Positions 1 to 15,581 are shown, counted from the first letter of the stretch. The stretch: 35,264 nt of DNA from Spirogloea muscicola (GCA_009602725.1 WELB01000069.1:47944-83207), one strand, 5' to 3'. Notes: generated from the letters alone by a model not told the origin. Numbers and translations are program-made.

Positions 1-831
1 GCCGCGGCGGAGTCGCCGCCGCCGGCGGCGGTGCCGGTGCTGCCTCCCGTCGTCCCGCTCACGGCGTACGCAGTGGAGCCAGCGCCGCCGTTGGAGCACG
101 GCTCCGCCGGCGCGGCCGCCGGCGCGGCCGCCATGGCCGGAATCGAGGAGCAGCGCCAGCCGCACCTCGGCGGCCCCGCCGACGACCTTGGCGCTGGCAT
201 CGAGGACGACGAGCTGCGGCCTCACAAGCTGCAACAAGGGCCCGCGACAGCGGCAGAGGGCGGCGCCGACGCTGGCACTGAGAGCCACGACCGGAGGAGG
301 CGCGGCAAGAGCGGCGGACGCAGATCGACGCGCAAGTACATGTACTCGGAGGCGCGCAACGCGGAGCTGGCGAGTTTGCGAGCACGCAATAGTATCCTAA
401 GGCAACGCATTTCCATTAAGGAGGGCCAGAAGGCGGAGCTGCTGCACGAGCGCAGGTTCGCGGAAGCCGCCGCCGCCGACGCCGCGCACGAGGAGGCCTA
501 CCTGCAGCTGCAGGCCAACCTGAGCCGGGTGCGCGACCTCGAGCACAAGGGCGTGCGCCACCAGCGCTACATGCGCCGCAAGTATGGCGGCGGCAGCGGC
601 GGTGGCCACGGCACGGGGGGCTTCCTGGCGGCGCTGCCATCAAAGGGCGAGGGCACCCAGGGCGGCCCCATTGATGGGCAGGCAGACGTTGCCCCGAGCA
701 ACAGCCATCCGCGAGAGGGCGCAGGACATGCGCTGCGCAAGGACGGCCTGGATGTGACATCACCGGCGCCTGGAGGCGGGCAGCCCAACGGCGCTACCGA
801 CGGCAGCGTCCCTGACGTTGGTGTATGCTAA
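1..831 (+). CDS. Unrecognised coiled-coil protein, 5' end open at window edge
   Basis: One frame is open from base 1 to a TAA at 829-831. An ATG at 133 sits in a good eukaryotic start context (GCCGCCATGG) and would give 232 residues, but the frame is open upstream, so this may be the last exon of a longer gene. From that ATG the protein has an acidic, Ala/Gly-rich start, a strongly basic patch around residues 53-70 (RRRRGKSGGRRSTRKY), then about 70 residues of charged, Leu/Ala-rich sequence likely to form a coiled coil, and a Gly/Pro-rich tail. A basic patch followed by a coiled coil recalls bZIP factors, but I see no bZIP signature (no N-x7-R) and no regular leucine heptads. Function is unknown. 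It converges on MCM5, with stop codons about 245 bp apart. Confidence 0.55.
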   Translation, partial: AAAESPPPAAVPVLPPVVPLTAYAVEPAPPLEHGSAGAAAGAAAMAGIEEQRQPHLGGPADDLGAGIEDDELRPHKLQQGPATAAEGGADAGTESHDRRRRGKSGGRRSTRKYMYSEARNAELASLRARNSILRQRISIKEGQKAELLHERRFAEAAAADAAHEEAYLQLQANLSRVRDLEHKGVRHQRYMRRKYGGGSGGGHGTGGFLAALPSKGEGTQGGPIDGQADVAPSNSHPREGAGHALRKDGLDVTSPAPGGGQPNGATDGSVPDVGVC

Positions 832-1076
832 GCCGCAGCTGCCAATAGACCCAAGGCTGGCCGAGCTACCACCCATTTGCCAGCGTGGTCCGTAGATCCC
901 TAGCTCGCAAGGTCATGGGCATTCAGGCAAGGCCATTGCTACGAGCAATCGAAGCAGCCGCTGAGAGGTGCAGGACCTTGCAACAAGGAGGCGCAATGGC
1001 TGATGACAATGTGGTGCTACTCATGGGCCGCAGTGAGCGGGGAGCGTATGGTACAGGGATGCCCTTCGAGAATGCT

Positions 1077-6159
<5,083 letters not shown>

Positions 6160-6585
6160 GGCTCCGCGCTGCACAACCCAGCCGGTCCCCTACTCTGCCC
6201 GCCGCGCCGGCGCCGCTGGAGGCTGGCGGGCGGCGCAGCTGCGGCAGCGGCGATGGCCAGCGCGCGCTCGAGAGCTCAGCTGTCGCCGCCAGTGTCCAGC
6301 TCCTCCGCCACTGGCCCCACCTCCCTCCTCCTCCCGCCGGTCCTCCCTCCACCTCCCTCCTGCCTCCCTCCTCCCTCCCTCCTCCACCCTCCTCCCTCCC
6401 TCCCTCCCTCCACCCCACTCCGCGCGGTGGACCAGGTCCGCCCAGGTTTGGCGCCAACGAGGTTCGCGCCGCGCCGTTCCCGCCAAGATCGCGCGTGCCT
6501 CCACCGCCGGATTGGTGTCCCATCGGACGGATCCGAGCGCCCCGAACCAGCCCCTGCCCAAAAACGTCGCCCTCCCCCGAAAGGA
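6160..6585. other. MCM5 upstream region with CCCT/CCTCC tract
   Basis: No gene was found here. The stretch lies immediately upstream of the MCM5 start codon and should hold its 5' UTR and promoter. From about 6300 to 6425 the + strand is nearly pure pyrimidine. On the MCM5 sense strand this reads as repeated GGGA, including at least four close G3 runs, so a G-quadruplex is possible about 140-260 bp upstream of the ATG. Confidence 0.6.
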
Positions 6586-6770
6586 AAGTGCTCGCCCACA
6601 CAGAAGAGGGGCTGGCCAAGCCAGCCCAAAAAAGAATGGACAATGTCTGAAGCCAAAGAAGCCGGGAAAAGGACTACACTACAAAAGACTGCAAAACACG
6701 TAGACGATGCAGAGGAAAGCTCAGTACCCACGAGTGAGCAACATCAGGTCTGAGTAGCTCGCGACAGGAG
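6586..6770 (-). repeat. Dispersed hairpin repeat, copy A (inverted relative to copy C)
   Basis: This is the reverse complement of copy C at about 7550-7745, with roughly 85-90% identity by eye over some 180 bases. It contains the family hairpin (GGGCTGGC, short loop, CCAGCCC, near 6609-6627) and a neighbouring element related to GGACATTGTCC. The outer end, with the run AAAGTGCTCGCCCA, also matches copy G near 28490. Confidence 0.8.
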
Positions 6771-6784
6771 GGAGCCCAGCTTCT

Positions 6785-6960
6785 CTGACCTTAGGCTGCT
6801 TAGCAGGGATTACTGAGTGCTTCGTAGCTGCTCTGTTTCTTGTTGTGCTTGTTGTTCTTAGCGCTTCCCTTGGCCCCCTTGTCGTACTTTGTTCAGTCTT
6901 TCTTGGGCTGGCTTTTCCAGCCCCTATCCTCAATGGGCGAGCCCTTTCTTCCTTTCTTCT
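6785..6960 (+). repeat. Dispersed hairpin repeat, copy B
   Basis: It starts with a block GCTGCTTAGCAGGGATTACT that recurs, diverged, at about 8326 and 8606. It then carries the family hairpin GGGCTGGC-TTTT-CCAGCCC near 6904-6923 and the GGGCGAGC end. It lies about 20 bases from copy A in the opposite orientation. Confidence 0.65.
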
Positions 6961-7096
6961 CCCCCCGACCGCCTGCCCTGCCCCAACGGCCACCATCGGC
7001 CACCACCACAACAACCTTAACATAAGCTAGAACCGGATAAGAGAGGAAATGATCATCTAAAGAGGAGACAGTGGCTGTGGAAGGCCAGCCCATTAG

Positions 7097-7535
7097 GCTG
7101 GCCTGGGCGCCGACCTGGTCGCCATCCCGCCCGGCGACGGTCCCCGCGTCATCGCTGATGTGGTGACAACTGACTGCATCGACTCCGCCAATCCCACCAG
7201 ATCGGCGTCGTTTGCAGGGCACGCGGTCGGCCAGGCGGTCCGGGGCAAGGAGCGAAAATATGCTGATCACCCGGTTGGGGATGAATTCGCGGCCCTGGCG
7301 ATGGATGTACACGGGGCTTTCACCAGCCGCTGGCTGGATCTCCTTCAGCGGCTTGCCCGCCAGGCCATTGACCGGCAGCCGGCTCTGCCAGGGTCGATGC
7401 CCGGCTTCAACGCCACCGTTTCGCTCGCACAAGTCTTCCGCATGCGCCTGGCCGTATCGCGTCAACGCTGCCTTGCCCACGCCGTCCACACGCGAGCAGG
7501 CCGTGCTATGGCCGCCGCCTCTGGGTCTCGGCGGA
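7097..7535 (+). pseudogene. Retroelement-derived protein fragment (non-LTR type, C-terminal region)
   Basis: After a stop at 7094-7096 one frame stays open and reads GADLVAIPPGDGPRVIADV, then a DSANPTR motif, a KERKY motif, an acidic stretch with FAALAMDVHG, and RLAVSRQRCLAHAV. From memory this layout (a beta-strand DVVTTD segment, then K-x-x-K-Y, then a helical segment with V-x-x-x-G) resembles the region downstream of the reverse transcriptase domain in ORF2 proteins of algal and plant non-LTR retroelements. No catalytic RT motif is present, there is no plausible start, and the frame runs into repeat copy C, so it is a relic. The family assignment is from pattern memory only. Confidence 0.5.
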
Positions 7536-7549
7536 GTGCCTCTTTCCCT

Positions 7550-7745
7550 GCAGCGAGCTATTCAGACCTGTATGTTGCTCACTCGTGGGTACTGAGCTTC
7601 CCTCTGCATCGTCTCTGTGGTCTGCAGTGTTTTGTAGTGTAGTCCTTTTTCCGGCTCCTCTTTCTTTGGCTTTGGACATTGTCCGTTCTTTATTGGGCTG
7701 GCTTTGCCAGCCCCTCTTCTCTATGGGCGCGCACTTACTTACTTG
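7550..7745 (+). repeat. Dispersed hairpin repeat, copy C
   Basis: This is the best-preserved direct-orientation copy. It contains GTTGCTCACTCGTGGGTACT, then GTAGTGTAGTCC, a GGACATTGTCC palindrome, and the hairpin GGGCTGGC-TTT-GCCAGCCC (7695-7713). With copy A it makes an inverted pair around copy B and the retroelement fragment, spanning about 1.15 kb. Confidence 0.8.
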
Positions 7746-8317
7746 GGCTGACGTGTACATCCGTGGGGATGGACTCGTCAGTACCAAGGCGAACTGAGCA
7801 GCCACTCAGCAACTAAACGGCTGCTCCAAACAGAAGAAAAAAGCAGCGAAATATCCCCTATCACCAGCCGTATGTTGGAACAGCCAGACAACCACTCTAC
7901 CGGGAGTACCTTCTACCTTCTGGCCGTTGGTGCTACGGGATTGTTCATGGAGGTCCTCTCTCCGTGCGCTTCTTGTCTCACAAACTGATTAGCGGCGACG
8001 AGAGCAGGAGCAGCTCTTCCTGAAAGGGCCGTGCGTTTGGGTCTTGTGTCGTGCTAACAGATGCGTCTCTCCATGTCCCTCCAGCGGACCCAATTCAACC
8101 ACCGTGCTGGCACGCCCCTGCAGCAGCCGCTGGCCTGTGCGATGGGTTCCTCTGAACCCATCTGACGCCCTTCTACTGACACGGGGATCCAGGAGGGATC
8201 TGAACTGCCCAGTCTGCCGGCTGCAGCACAGAGATGCAAACCAGAACTTCCTCAGAATGGACCAGCTGGCCTCCCAACCGCCCTTGGACCTCAGCAGCCG
8301 CTTCCCGCGTCCACTTT
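7746..8317. other. No gene recognised between repeat copies
   Basis: No conserved open frame, RNA gene or splice-consistent exon was found. Open frames here are short and resemble no family I know. The stretch sits between repeat copies C and D and is probably degraded repeat sequence. Confidence 0.5.
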
Positions 8318-8470
8318 GACTTGCAGCTGCTGAGCAGGGCTTACTGAGCACCCATTCGTAGTTGCCACTTGCGCAGCTGTGTAGCTGTGTCAGCGCCTTC
8401 CAGCCTTTCTGACATTGTCCATTCTTTCTTGGGCTGGCCTTGCACTACCCTCGCCCCCTTTCTCGGCACT
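8318..8470 (+). repeat. Dispersed repeat, copy D (degenerate)
   Basis: It begins GACTTGCAGCTGCTGAGCAG, continues with GGGCTTACTGAGCACCC, then GACATTGTCC, TTCTTTCTT and GGGCTGGCC. The second arm of the hairpin is lost. The opening block recurs about 283 bases later in copy E. Confidence 0.6.
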
Positions 8471-8600
8471 GGCCTGGTTGTGAGCAACCGTCTACTTGAC
8501 GAAGAGCGCTCGGATCCCACTCCAAGGTTACCAATCTCCCATTTGCTGTAGCCCGCTTGCATAGCTGTGTGGCTTTAGCTCTTTGGACCTTGTCTAGGTT

Positions 8601-8715
8601 GACTTGCAGCTGCTGACCAGGGTTTCATGAGCGCCCATCATCACAACTTGCAAGCTGTGTAATGTATCGTTCTTCTGGCCTCTTCTGACCATCTTTTGGG
8701 CTGGCCTGTTTCATT
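8601..8715 (+). repeat. Dispersed repeat, copy E (degenerate)
   Basis: It opens with the same GACTTGCAGCTGCTGA block as copy D and ends in TTTTGGGCTGGCC. The middle is diverged. Copies D and E look like a decayed tandem pair. Confidence 0.55.
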
Positions 8716-8799
8716 CTTTGTTGTCGCAGCCGTCGCCCCCTTTCTGAGCTTTGCTAGCCCCTCTGTTTTCATTCCGATGTGCATCTCCTGACTTGAGGA

Positions 8800-8945
8800 T
8801 ACTGAGAGTCCCTTGCGACCCCCTTAGCACTTCGTACCTTGCTTTCTGCGCCATCCGGCTCCTTCAGACCTTGTCCATGCCTTAGGGCTGGCCTCTTACA
8901 GCCACTAGTCAATTGGGCCGCGCTTTCTTTCTTCCATGGGCGAGC
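8800..8945 (+). repeat. Dispersed repeat, copy F (degenerate)
   Basis: The order of blocks follows copies B to E: ACTGAG, TTCGTA, CCTTGTCCATGCC, then GGGCTGGCC followed by a partly matching CAGCC arm and a final ATGGGCGAGCG. It is the last recognisable copy before SRP9. Confidence 0.5.
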
Positions 8946-9130
8946 GATTTCTCCTGGAAGCGTCTTTCTGTCTTTCTAAGGTGGCAGTCCCGAGCTGAGC
9001 CTGCGACGGTCCTTAAACCCCGGGGCTTTACGAAACCCCCCCGCCGCTGCTCCCCCCCGCCGCAGCTCCCGCTGCGACTCGCGGCGCAGGAGGCGCCTCG
9101 GCTCGCGGCGCAGGCGGCGCCGTGCGCGGC

Positions 9131-9131
9131 N

Positions 9132-9179
<48 letters not shown>
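9131..9179 (+). other. Single N followed by 48 A: probable assembly fault
   Basis: One undetermined base is followed by an uninterrupted run of 48 A, inside otherwise very GC-rich sequence. It lies about 100 bases upstream of the SRP9 start codon. The abrupt edges and the adjoining N suggest a gap-filling or consensus error rather than a biological poly(A), though a retroposon tail is possible. Confidence 0.7.
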
Positions 9180-9180
<1 letters not shown>

Positions 9181-9281
9181 GAGGCGGAGCCCCGCGCTTG
9201 AGCGGCCTTGGCGGCGGCTTCGGCGGTGGCGGCATTGGGGGCGGCGGCGGCGGCGGCGGCGGCGGAGGCGGCGGCGTCTGC

Positions 9282-10216
9282 ATGGTGTACATCGACTCCT
9301 GGGACGAGTTTGCGGAGAAGGCGGAGCTGCTCTTCCGCGCCGAGCCGCTGCGGGTCCGCTCCTTGGGCGTCCACAACCCCCGCCGCCGCCGCCTTCGCCC
9401 CGCCTCCGCCGCAGCTGCCACTGCCGAGGCCACGGCGCCGGCACGGCGCCGCTCAGAGCGGCAGCTATGCCGGCTCCTCCTCGCTCCACCATCGTCGTGG
9501 TTGTTGCGGCGGACCCTTGGGCCCTGCGGCTGACGGCCGCTCCTGTCGCGCGCAGACGCGGTACGTCATGAAGTACCGGCACTGCCAGGGGCAGCTCGTC
9601 CTCAAGGTCACCGACGACAACGTGGTGAGGCACGTGGGCTCTGCTGCAGCACCCGAGGCTGGCAGAGACAGGGTTAGGCTCGCTACATGCTTGCATGCGT
9701 CGTGTCCGTGGCTTGCCGAGTGCCTTTTCTGCGTCGCCTTCCGTTACTCCTGGTATACAGAGCTTGTGCCATGGAGCTCTCTGCAGCGGGCGGAGGTCAG
9801 TCAGATTGCGTCTGCTCAAGTGTTCAGCGTCAGTTCCTTTTCTCGATGTGCGTGCTCATTGCCTGAAGCTCTGGCACGCCTTGCCGCCGTGGTTTGGCCT
9901 TCGCCTTGCAACATAGCAGTGCTTGAAGTACAAGACCGATCAGGCCCAAGACGCCAGGAAGATGGAGAAGCTGAACAACCTCTTCTTCACTCTAATGGCG
10001 CGAGGCCTCGAAGGTGAGCTTCTTCCTGGTAGATGTTGAGCTCTACAATTTAAGCACGACTAGATGTAGGATCCGTAACCTCCTGTAGCCAAAGCTGGCA
10101 ACTGAAGTGACACGAGCTGATACTTGACTGTCTTGGCAGCTGTTGTTGAGGAGGAAGCAGTCAAGGAGTTGCAACCACAACCCAGTGTGGGCAAGAAAGG
10201 CCGAAGGCGACAATGA
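9282..10216 (+). CDS. SRP9: SRP9, 9 kDa subunit of the signal recognition particle
   Basis: SRP9 forms a dimer with SRP14 that binds the Alu domain of SRP RNA and pauses elongation while ribosomes are targeted to the ER. Four exons (9282-9353, 9556-9624, 9920-10013, 10140-10216) join in phase to 103 residues. The start MVYIDSWDEF is the SRP9 N-terminus. Exon 2 gives the conserved VMKYRH and LKVTDD strands, exon 3 the YKTDQAQD segment and helix, and exon 4 a basic tail ending KKGRRRQ. The ATG is preceded by a GGC-repeat tract that could extend the frame upstream, but the family start is here. All introns are GT-AG. It converges with the FG-GAP gene. Confidence 0.95.
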
Positions 10217-10689
10217 CGTATATCAAGGAGGCCTTCAGCTGCATCAAATATGGGTGAATCCAAGCTTAAGTCAAGCCGAAGCTGGTCCTCACTCGGCTCC
10301 AGTTGGTTGGTTCGACTGTGTCTGATGTGGTGATTTGTGTTCTGGTCTGATCAGGGAAGCTGATAAGACTACATGGATCCCTTCACACTGTCTATCCCAG
10401 ATCATGAATGCCACACTTATATGGGCGCTGGCATTATGGCGTATGTCTGAGACCTCAGTCTGTTGGAGCAGGCCACCAATACGTCTTGTAGGTGCTTTCT
10501 GCTTTGCAGGACAACACTGACACTTTCTAGAACGGAGATGACAAAAGAAGGCGCTCTTTCTCAGCAGGTTGTGTGTCTGAGGCGCACTTCGGATTGATAC
10601 GTAAATCAAGGTGGAACAGAAGCGACTCCGATAAGGTTAAAAAATAGTTGCTCTTCTCTGAGCCTCAAAGCAGTAAGAACTTAATCGGT
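10217..10689. other. Shared 3' flank of SRP9 and the FG-GAP gene
   Basis: This lies between two convergent stop codons and should hold both 3' UTRs. No further gene or structured element was recognised. Confidence 0.6.
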
Positions 10690-13600
10690 CTAGTCAGTGC
10701 TCCTGCCTCTTTGGGGCTTACTGCTGCCTTGCCCAAGGTGCTGAGTGACAAAGATTGCCGCCATCGCCACAATGAGGCACCCCAGAAGTGCGCTCAAGAG
10801 CAATGCCCCCGGCTGGCGCCGCTGAACGTAGCCATAGATACCAGCCGGCGTGACAACGATGAGGTCGTTCAGCCGGTCATTGTTGAAGTCAGCTATGATG
10901 ATGGGTTCACTTGGCCCAACAGGGAGGTAGATGCCAGCTTCCCGTCTGCCACCTGCAGATTTTTCTACTATTCATACAGTCAGTAGCAACCCAGTAGGCA
11001 AGACGGCTGCTCAATTGGTGCCTAACAAAGGCGCTAATTGCAGCTGATGAAGCAGTGGAAAGTTTTAGTCGCTAAATACCTGCCGAGAGGACAACTGCTT
11101 CTGCATCTCCAGCCGCCAATATCACCTCAGGCGGGCCAGCGACCCGTAAGGGCATGGCAGCCAGGGTGGGCACCACCTGGATGAAGCAAATTCAGTGCTC
11201 GTCACCAGTAGTCGAGTACAAGGACAAACGTGCAGCGTTTAAGGGATTCCAATTCTAACGTCATGAAAGAGTAGCAGTAGTCATTGCCTGCTCTTGCACG
11301 CTCTAGTGATCACAGTGCTAGGTGCCCAGGACTTTCACCTCGTGACTTGACATCCCAGCTGGCAATGGGGTATGGGTACCCCAGCCGGCACCTGTGCGGA
11401 CCTGCCATCGCATTCGCCCATGATGCGAGCTATCCTTTGGATGCAATGCCCCAGCTGTGTATGCTGTCACCTGTACAGCCAAGACAACGCCAATCATTAC
11501 ACTGGAGCCACACATTTGGGTCATTATTAATGAAGGTGGTACAGCACTACTTTCAGTAACATGATCAGAAGCAACTTGACTTGCTCACTACCTCTCCCAG
11601 ACTTGTGAGGAAGATGACGTCCCCGTGGCTGCCCCTCCTGTGACGATGACGGTCCTTGCGAGGGAGCAGAATAGGAGTTGCAACCTCAATGGGCCCCTGA
11701 TTCTCTCCTGCACTCCTGCTAGCACCGTGAACGACCAGACATTGTGTGCAGATTTGTCACATAATGCCCATCTCAAGGAGCAAAGCTGCTAAACATCCAC
11801 CTCGTCAGCTTACTGAGGAAACAAGCCCCACAAAATTGCCATCAAGAGATGATGACAAATGGCATATCTATGCCTCATTCAGTCGTGACACAAACAATCA
11901 GGTTGGGCATACACATTGAAAATCACAAGCATAGACCTACCCAAAGGCTCGCGAAGCAAATTCAGCTTGCAGCGTGTGCTGCTGATGGCGACAGATGGAG
12001 CCATTGAAGAGCTGTTCCCGCACTGGAACTCCTGATGTTGCGACAGCCCAGCAGGGCCTTGCTTCACCTGACTCAGCAAAAAACAGCTGGTCCGCTCCAT
12101 TGGCTCCTGAAGCCTGGAGAGGGGTCTGATGGTGGTATGAGACTTGAGACCCTACGATCATTGTCATCTAGTTATGCTGTTCAGCTGCTGATATAAGTAC
12201 TGCAGGGTTGGATCGACAGGCGCCACAACTGACACGCACTACCAAATCCGTCTTAGCTTATCCTTAGCTTGCACACCTGGATATGATCAAGGACTCCGTC
12301 ACCATTCACATCGGCATGTAGACCCCCTGCTGTGAGATGGAGCTGTCATTGTGCAGAATCACGCCGGTGTCAGCTACCTCGGTTGTCTTGCTCTCTTGTG
12401 CAAAACTAAGCTTCAACAATACACTAGGTTTACATAAATACAAGGCATATGAGCATATGAAACAAATGAGCATCACATGACGTACTCGCAATGGATCGAC
12501 ACATCCACTTCGCAGATTTGGCAAAGCAGCAATGCTACACACTGCAGATGTGCTGGAGGTATTAATACGAAGTCAGCAGAGGATCACCTTGCAGATGGTG
12601 CGACCAGTGTACAAGTGCACAGCTTCGATGCCCTCCTGCAGGTGAGCAACGATGGCATTGGGAGCCCACCACGAGTTGTTGTTCCCACCATGGCTGAATC
12701 GGTCGGTCCGCTGGCAAATCAGGAATGCACAATGCATTAGATCAAAGCAAGTGCTGCACAGTCGATAATGGTCAACGTATCTCTACAAGACCCACCAGCA
12801 TGAGCTCCTGGTAATGACTCTCCCGCCTGACCTTGGATGATTTCATGGCAAGGTCCAAGGCCTTCCCCAAGGCATGGGCCACCTTGTTGTTTGCATCCTT
12901 GCCAGGCACCAGCTTCCCATGTGGTTGCTGCTTTCCTTGGAGCTTGTGGTGCCTCCGGCGGTGCTTGTGGAAGTGGGCCAGCTCGAACCTGGTGTCCCCT
13001 CGCCTCTCCTGTCAAGAAAGGGTGTCAGCAGCAGGTGTCATGTTGAACACAGATCAAACCTTCCGTCAAAGCTAGATGATGCGAGATCAAATATTGACCT
13101 GAATTCTCATGCGTCAATCATAAGCGATGCCTTAGTATATGAAGAAGGCAATGGGAGTGACAGCAACTCACCCAACGGTGGGGCAAAGCTCCCAGTACAG
13201 ATTCTCGGTAATCACGACATGCAACCTGTGCAAGGCAGCATTCGTGGCCAGAATTCAGGTCACAACAGCAAGATTGACCTTGATGACCTGAATCATCTGC
13301 CATCTCTGATTCGTAATTCATCAACACTAGATGCATTTGTACGTTTGTCAATGCGTCTCACTGTCCTCCAACAGAACAGATTGGTCACGAGAAAGCCTAC
13401 AGCTTCCAGCGTTCTGACAAATTTTGTTTTATGCGCAGGTCAAATTGATGATAAGTGCATTCTCCTGCATGCAACTGAGAAGCTTGTATAATATCTCTTA
13501 CCTCGCCATAGTGGCGATTGTTGAGAGCAGCAGCGTCTAGCTTGTAATTATGTTGTGGCAGCAGTTGCTGACTCAAGGCTGTCACGTCCCTGTGAAAGTC

Positions 13601-15571
13601 CTGGATGAGAAGCATACTGGCAAAGTTAAGCATGAGCTTGCAATACCTTGTATTATCACATGTGGGACCGCTCAAGCAGAAAGCTGCCACGCTGGACATC
13701 CCTGTGGGAGCTGGGCATACTTGAGCAGATATATACGTGCTTCCACTGCCCTTTGCCTCAAAGCGTACATGCCAGCTGTATGTGGCACTCTATTGCATTC
13801 AAGCTCAGGGGATTGGAAACAGACCTGGCTTTCATGCTTCCAGCGCAGAAGCCCTGACTTGCCAGCGTATGTGTAGTAGGAAAAGTGACGCTCCTTTCCT
13901 CCTCCACCTCTTTTGCTGACATCTTCTAAGTCCTGCAGGTAGAGGAGGGAAGACAGGCGGGTCAGCAGTGCCTGCACCTTCTGGCAGCGTTGTCTTAGCA
14001 CATTAAATATATTGCCGAGGCCTTAGTACCTCGGATTTGGAAGCAGTGTGACGATGTTTCTCCAGGTCTGCTTCGATTGCTTCCTCTTCTTCAAACGGGT
14101 TCAGTAAAGCCTGCTTCAGAAGGCAGATGGTGAGGCAGATCCAAATGACAAGAGGTTGCTCTGTCAGGTGCAGCATCGTCAATTTGGAGCACATAAAAAG
14201 GACCAGACTGCTGATAGGAACCACCGTGGAGAATGTTCACAGCGCAAAGAAGCTGCATGTACAGCAAGTTAATCTAGTCTTCAAGTCAAACTTCTTGCAG
14301 GCTCTATACTGTACCTGAGGCTGCACCTCCATGCTTCCTCCAACAATCACAGACCCAACATCACCATGGCGCATAGAGTAGTTCGATATCAGGATAGAGA
14401 CTTCCTTGTGGTGAGCCCCATGTGGGAAGTCATCCTGAAGTACACGGGTTGCTGCAAGTCAGTCGCTGATTCTAGACCAATATTACGCTCAAGGGAGCAT
14501 GTGAGGTGAACTTCAATCCTCTGCTCAAACGCCACCTAGTCAAACAATTCTTTCATGTTGTGCTACAAACTTAGAAGTCCTTTCGGGCATGCCAGCAGTC
14601 CTTTCAGACTAGCCAGCACTCATGAGCAAGTATATGCATGGAGCTTCAGATAAGGAGGTCCTGCAGCTGAATGAATTACGTGCTTGTCCTCACCTGGACA
14701 CTGTTCTCCCACAGCAGCTTCAGATTGTGGTCAAAGCACAGTATAGACCAGCCTGCTGTGACGACAACCAGGACCTGCTTCCTCCTGGTCTTCATGCCGG
14801 GAAGGTAGGGCTCCAAGAAGCCAGTGGCCATGGCCACTGGCCGTCTTCCGGCGGCCACCCGAACCTTGTCGGGAAGGAGAGACACTTCCCCGAGAAGGCG
14901 AGCATCTCTAAATGACTCGTCACGGAAGGACGGCTGGGGTTCTATGACCTGCTTGTGGCATACAGAAAATGGTCAGTCAAACTTAGTGGGCTTCCGGGTA
15001 GCTAATGACAGACCCTAATTAACGGCAACTTTTTATATTTGCAAGCCACCTGTGGTATCCAACGTTCCTGTCACAGCGGAATGCACAGGACGCAAGCCTC
15101 TCTCTGTCGATAACGCTTCTGGACAGATTCATAGAAAGTATGCAGCCAAAGGGGTTTTAGACGCTTCGCAGTGAATGGCATTGGTGCTGACCTCTATTGT
15201 TGCTGCATGAGTGGCTATCAGAACCTCGCTGCGTCCGTCACCGTTGAGATCGGCCACGATGGGCGCCGGTAGACGCTCGGCTTCATGTGTGATTGGGGTT
15301 GCTCCATCGTTGGGGTGGTACCAGGCCTCCCGGAAGGAGAAGGTCCCCTCGTGCTGTCATTACCACAGCCCTTTCGATTGACTTGACGAACCAAAGCCTC
15401 AAAAGATGAAGGATTATCCTCCAACTGCATCTGTCACTGCATGTTGACCTTATTAATGCAAAGAGCTGTACTTTTGTATCTCACATTAATCATGTGTTAC
15501 TCATGCACCTGCAGCGAGAAGAAGACGGCGAAGACGGCCAGCAGAAGTATCGCCAAGTCGCGCTTCCTCAT
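10690..15571 (-). CDS. Membrane-anchored FG-GAP repeat protein, plant type
   Basis: Sixteen exons (15509-15571, 15192-15353, 14694-14948, 14315-14434, 14030-14110, 13825-13932, 13502-13600, 13172-13225, 12796-13008, 12588-12710, 12277-12342, 11941-12113, 11592-11715, 11339-11470, 11080-11176, 10690-10952) join in phase to 710 residues. The start MRKRDLAILLLAVFAVFF is a signal anchor. Calcium-type loops D-x-N-x-D-G are seen at D56 (DLNGDG) and D437 (DVNGDG), with a weaker one at D645 (DFNNDR). A transmembrane helix spans about 672-692, leaving a short tail of about 18 residues. Motifs such as LLPDKVRV, PCWAVATSGVP and GYVQRRQPGAL match a conserved, uncharacterised land-plant FG-GAP protein of about 700 residues. 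The bulk probably faces the ER lumen or cell exterior as a beta-propeller. The molecular role is not known. Confidence 0.93.
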
Positions 15572-15581
15572 CGTGCACACT

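Noticed and set aside
9028-9819. Long open frames on both strands through the poly(A) and GGC tract
   Set aside because: They run through homopolymer and triplet repeats and overlap SRP9 exons; no family match.
14820-14841. Perfect 22-base palindrome
   Set aside because: It lies inside FG-GAP exon 3 and encodes the conserved PVAMATG segment, so coding explains it.
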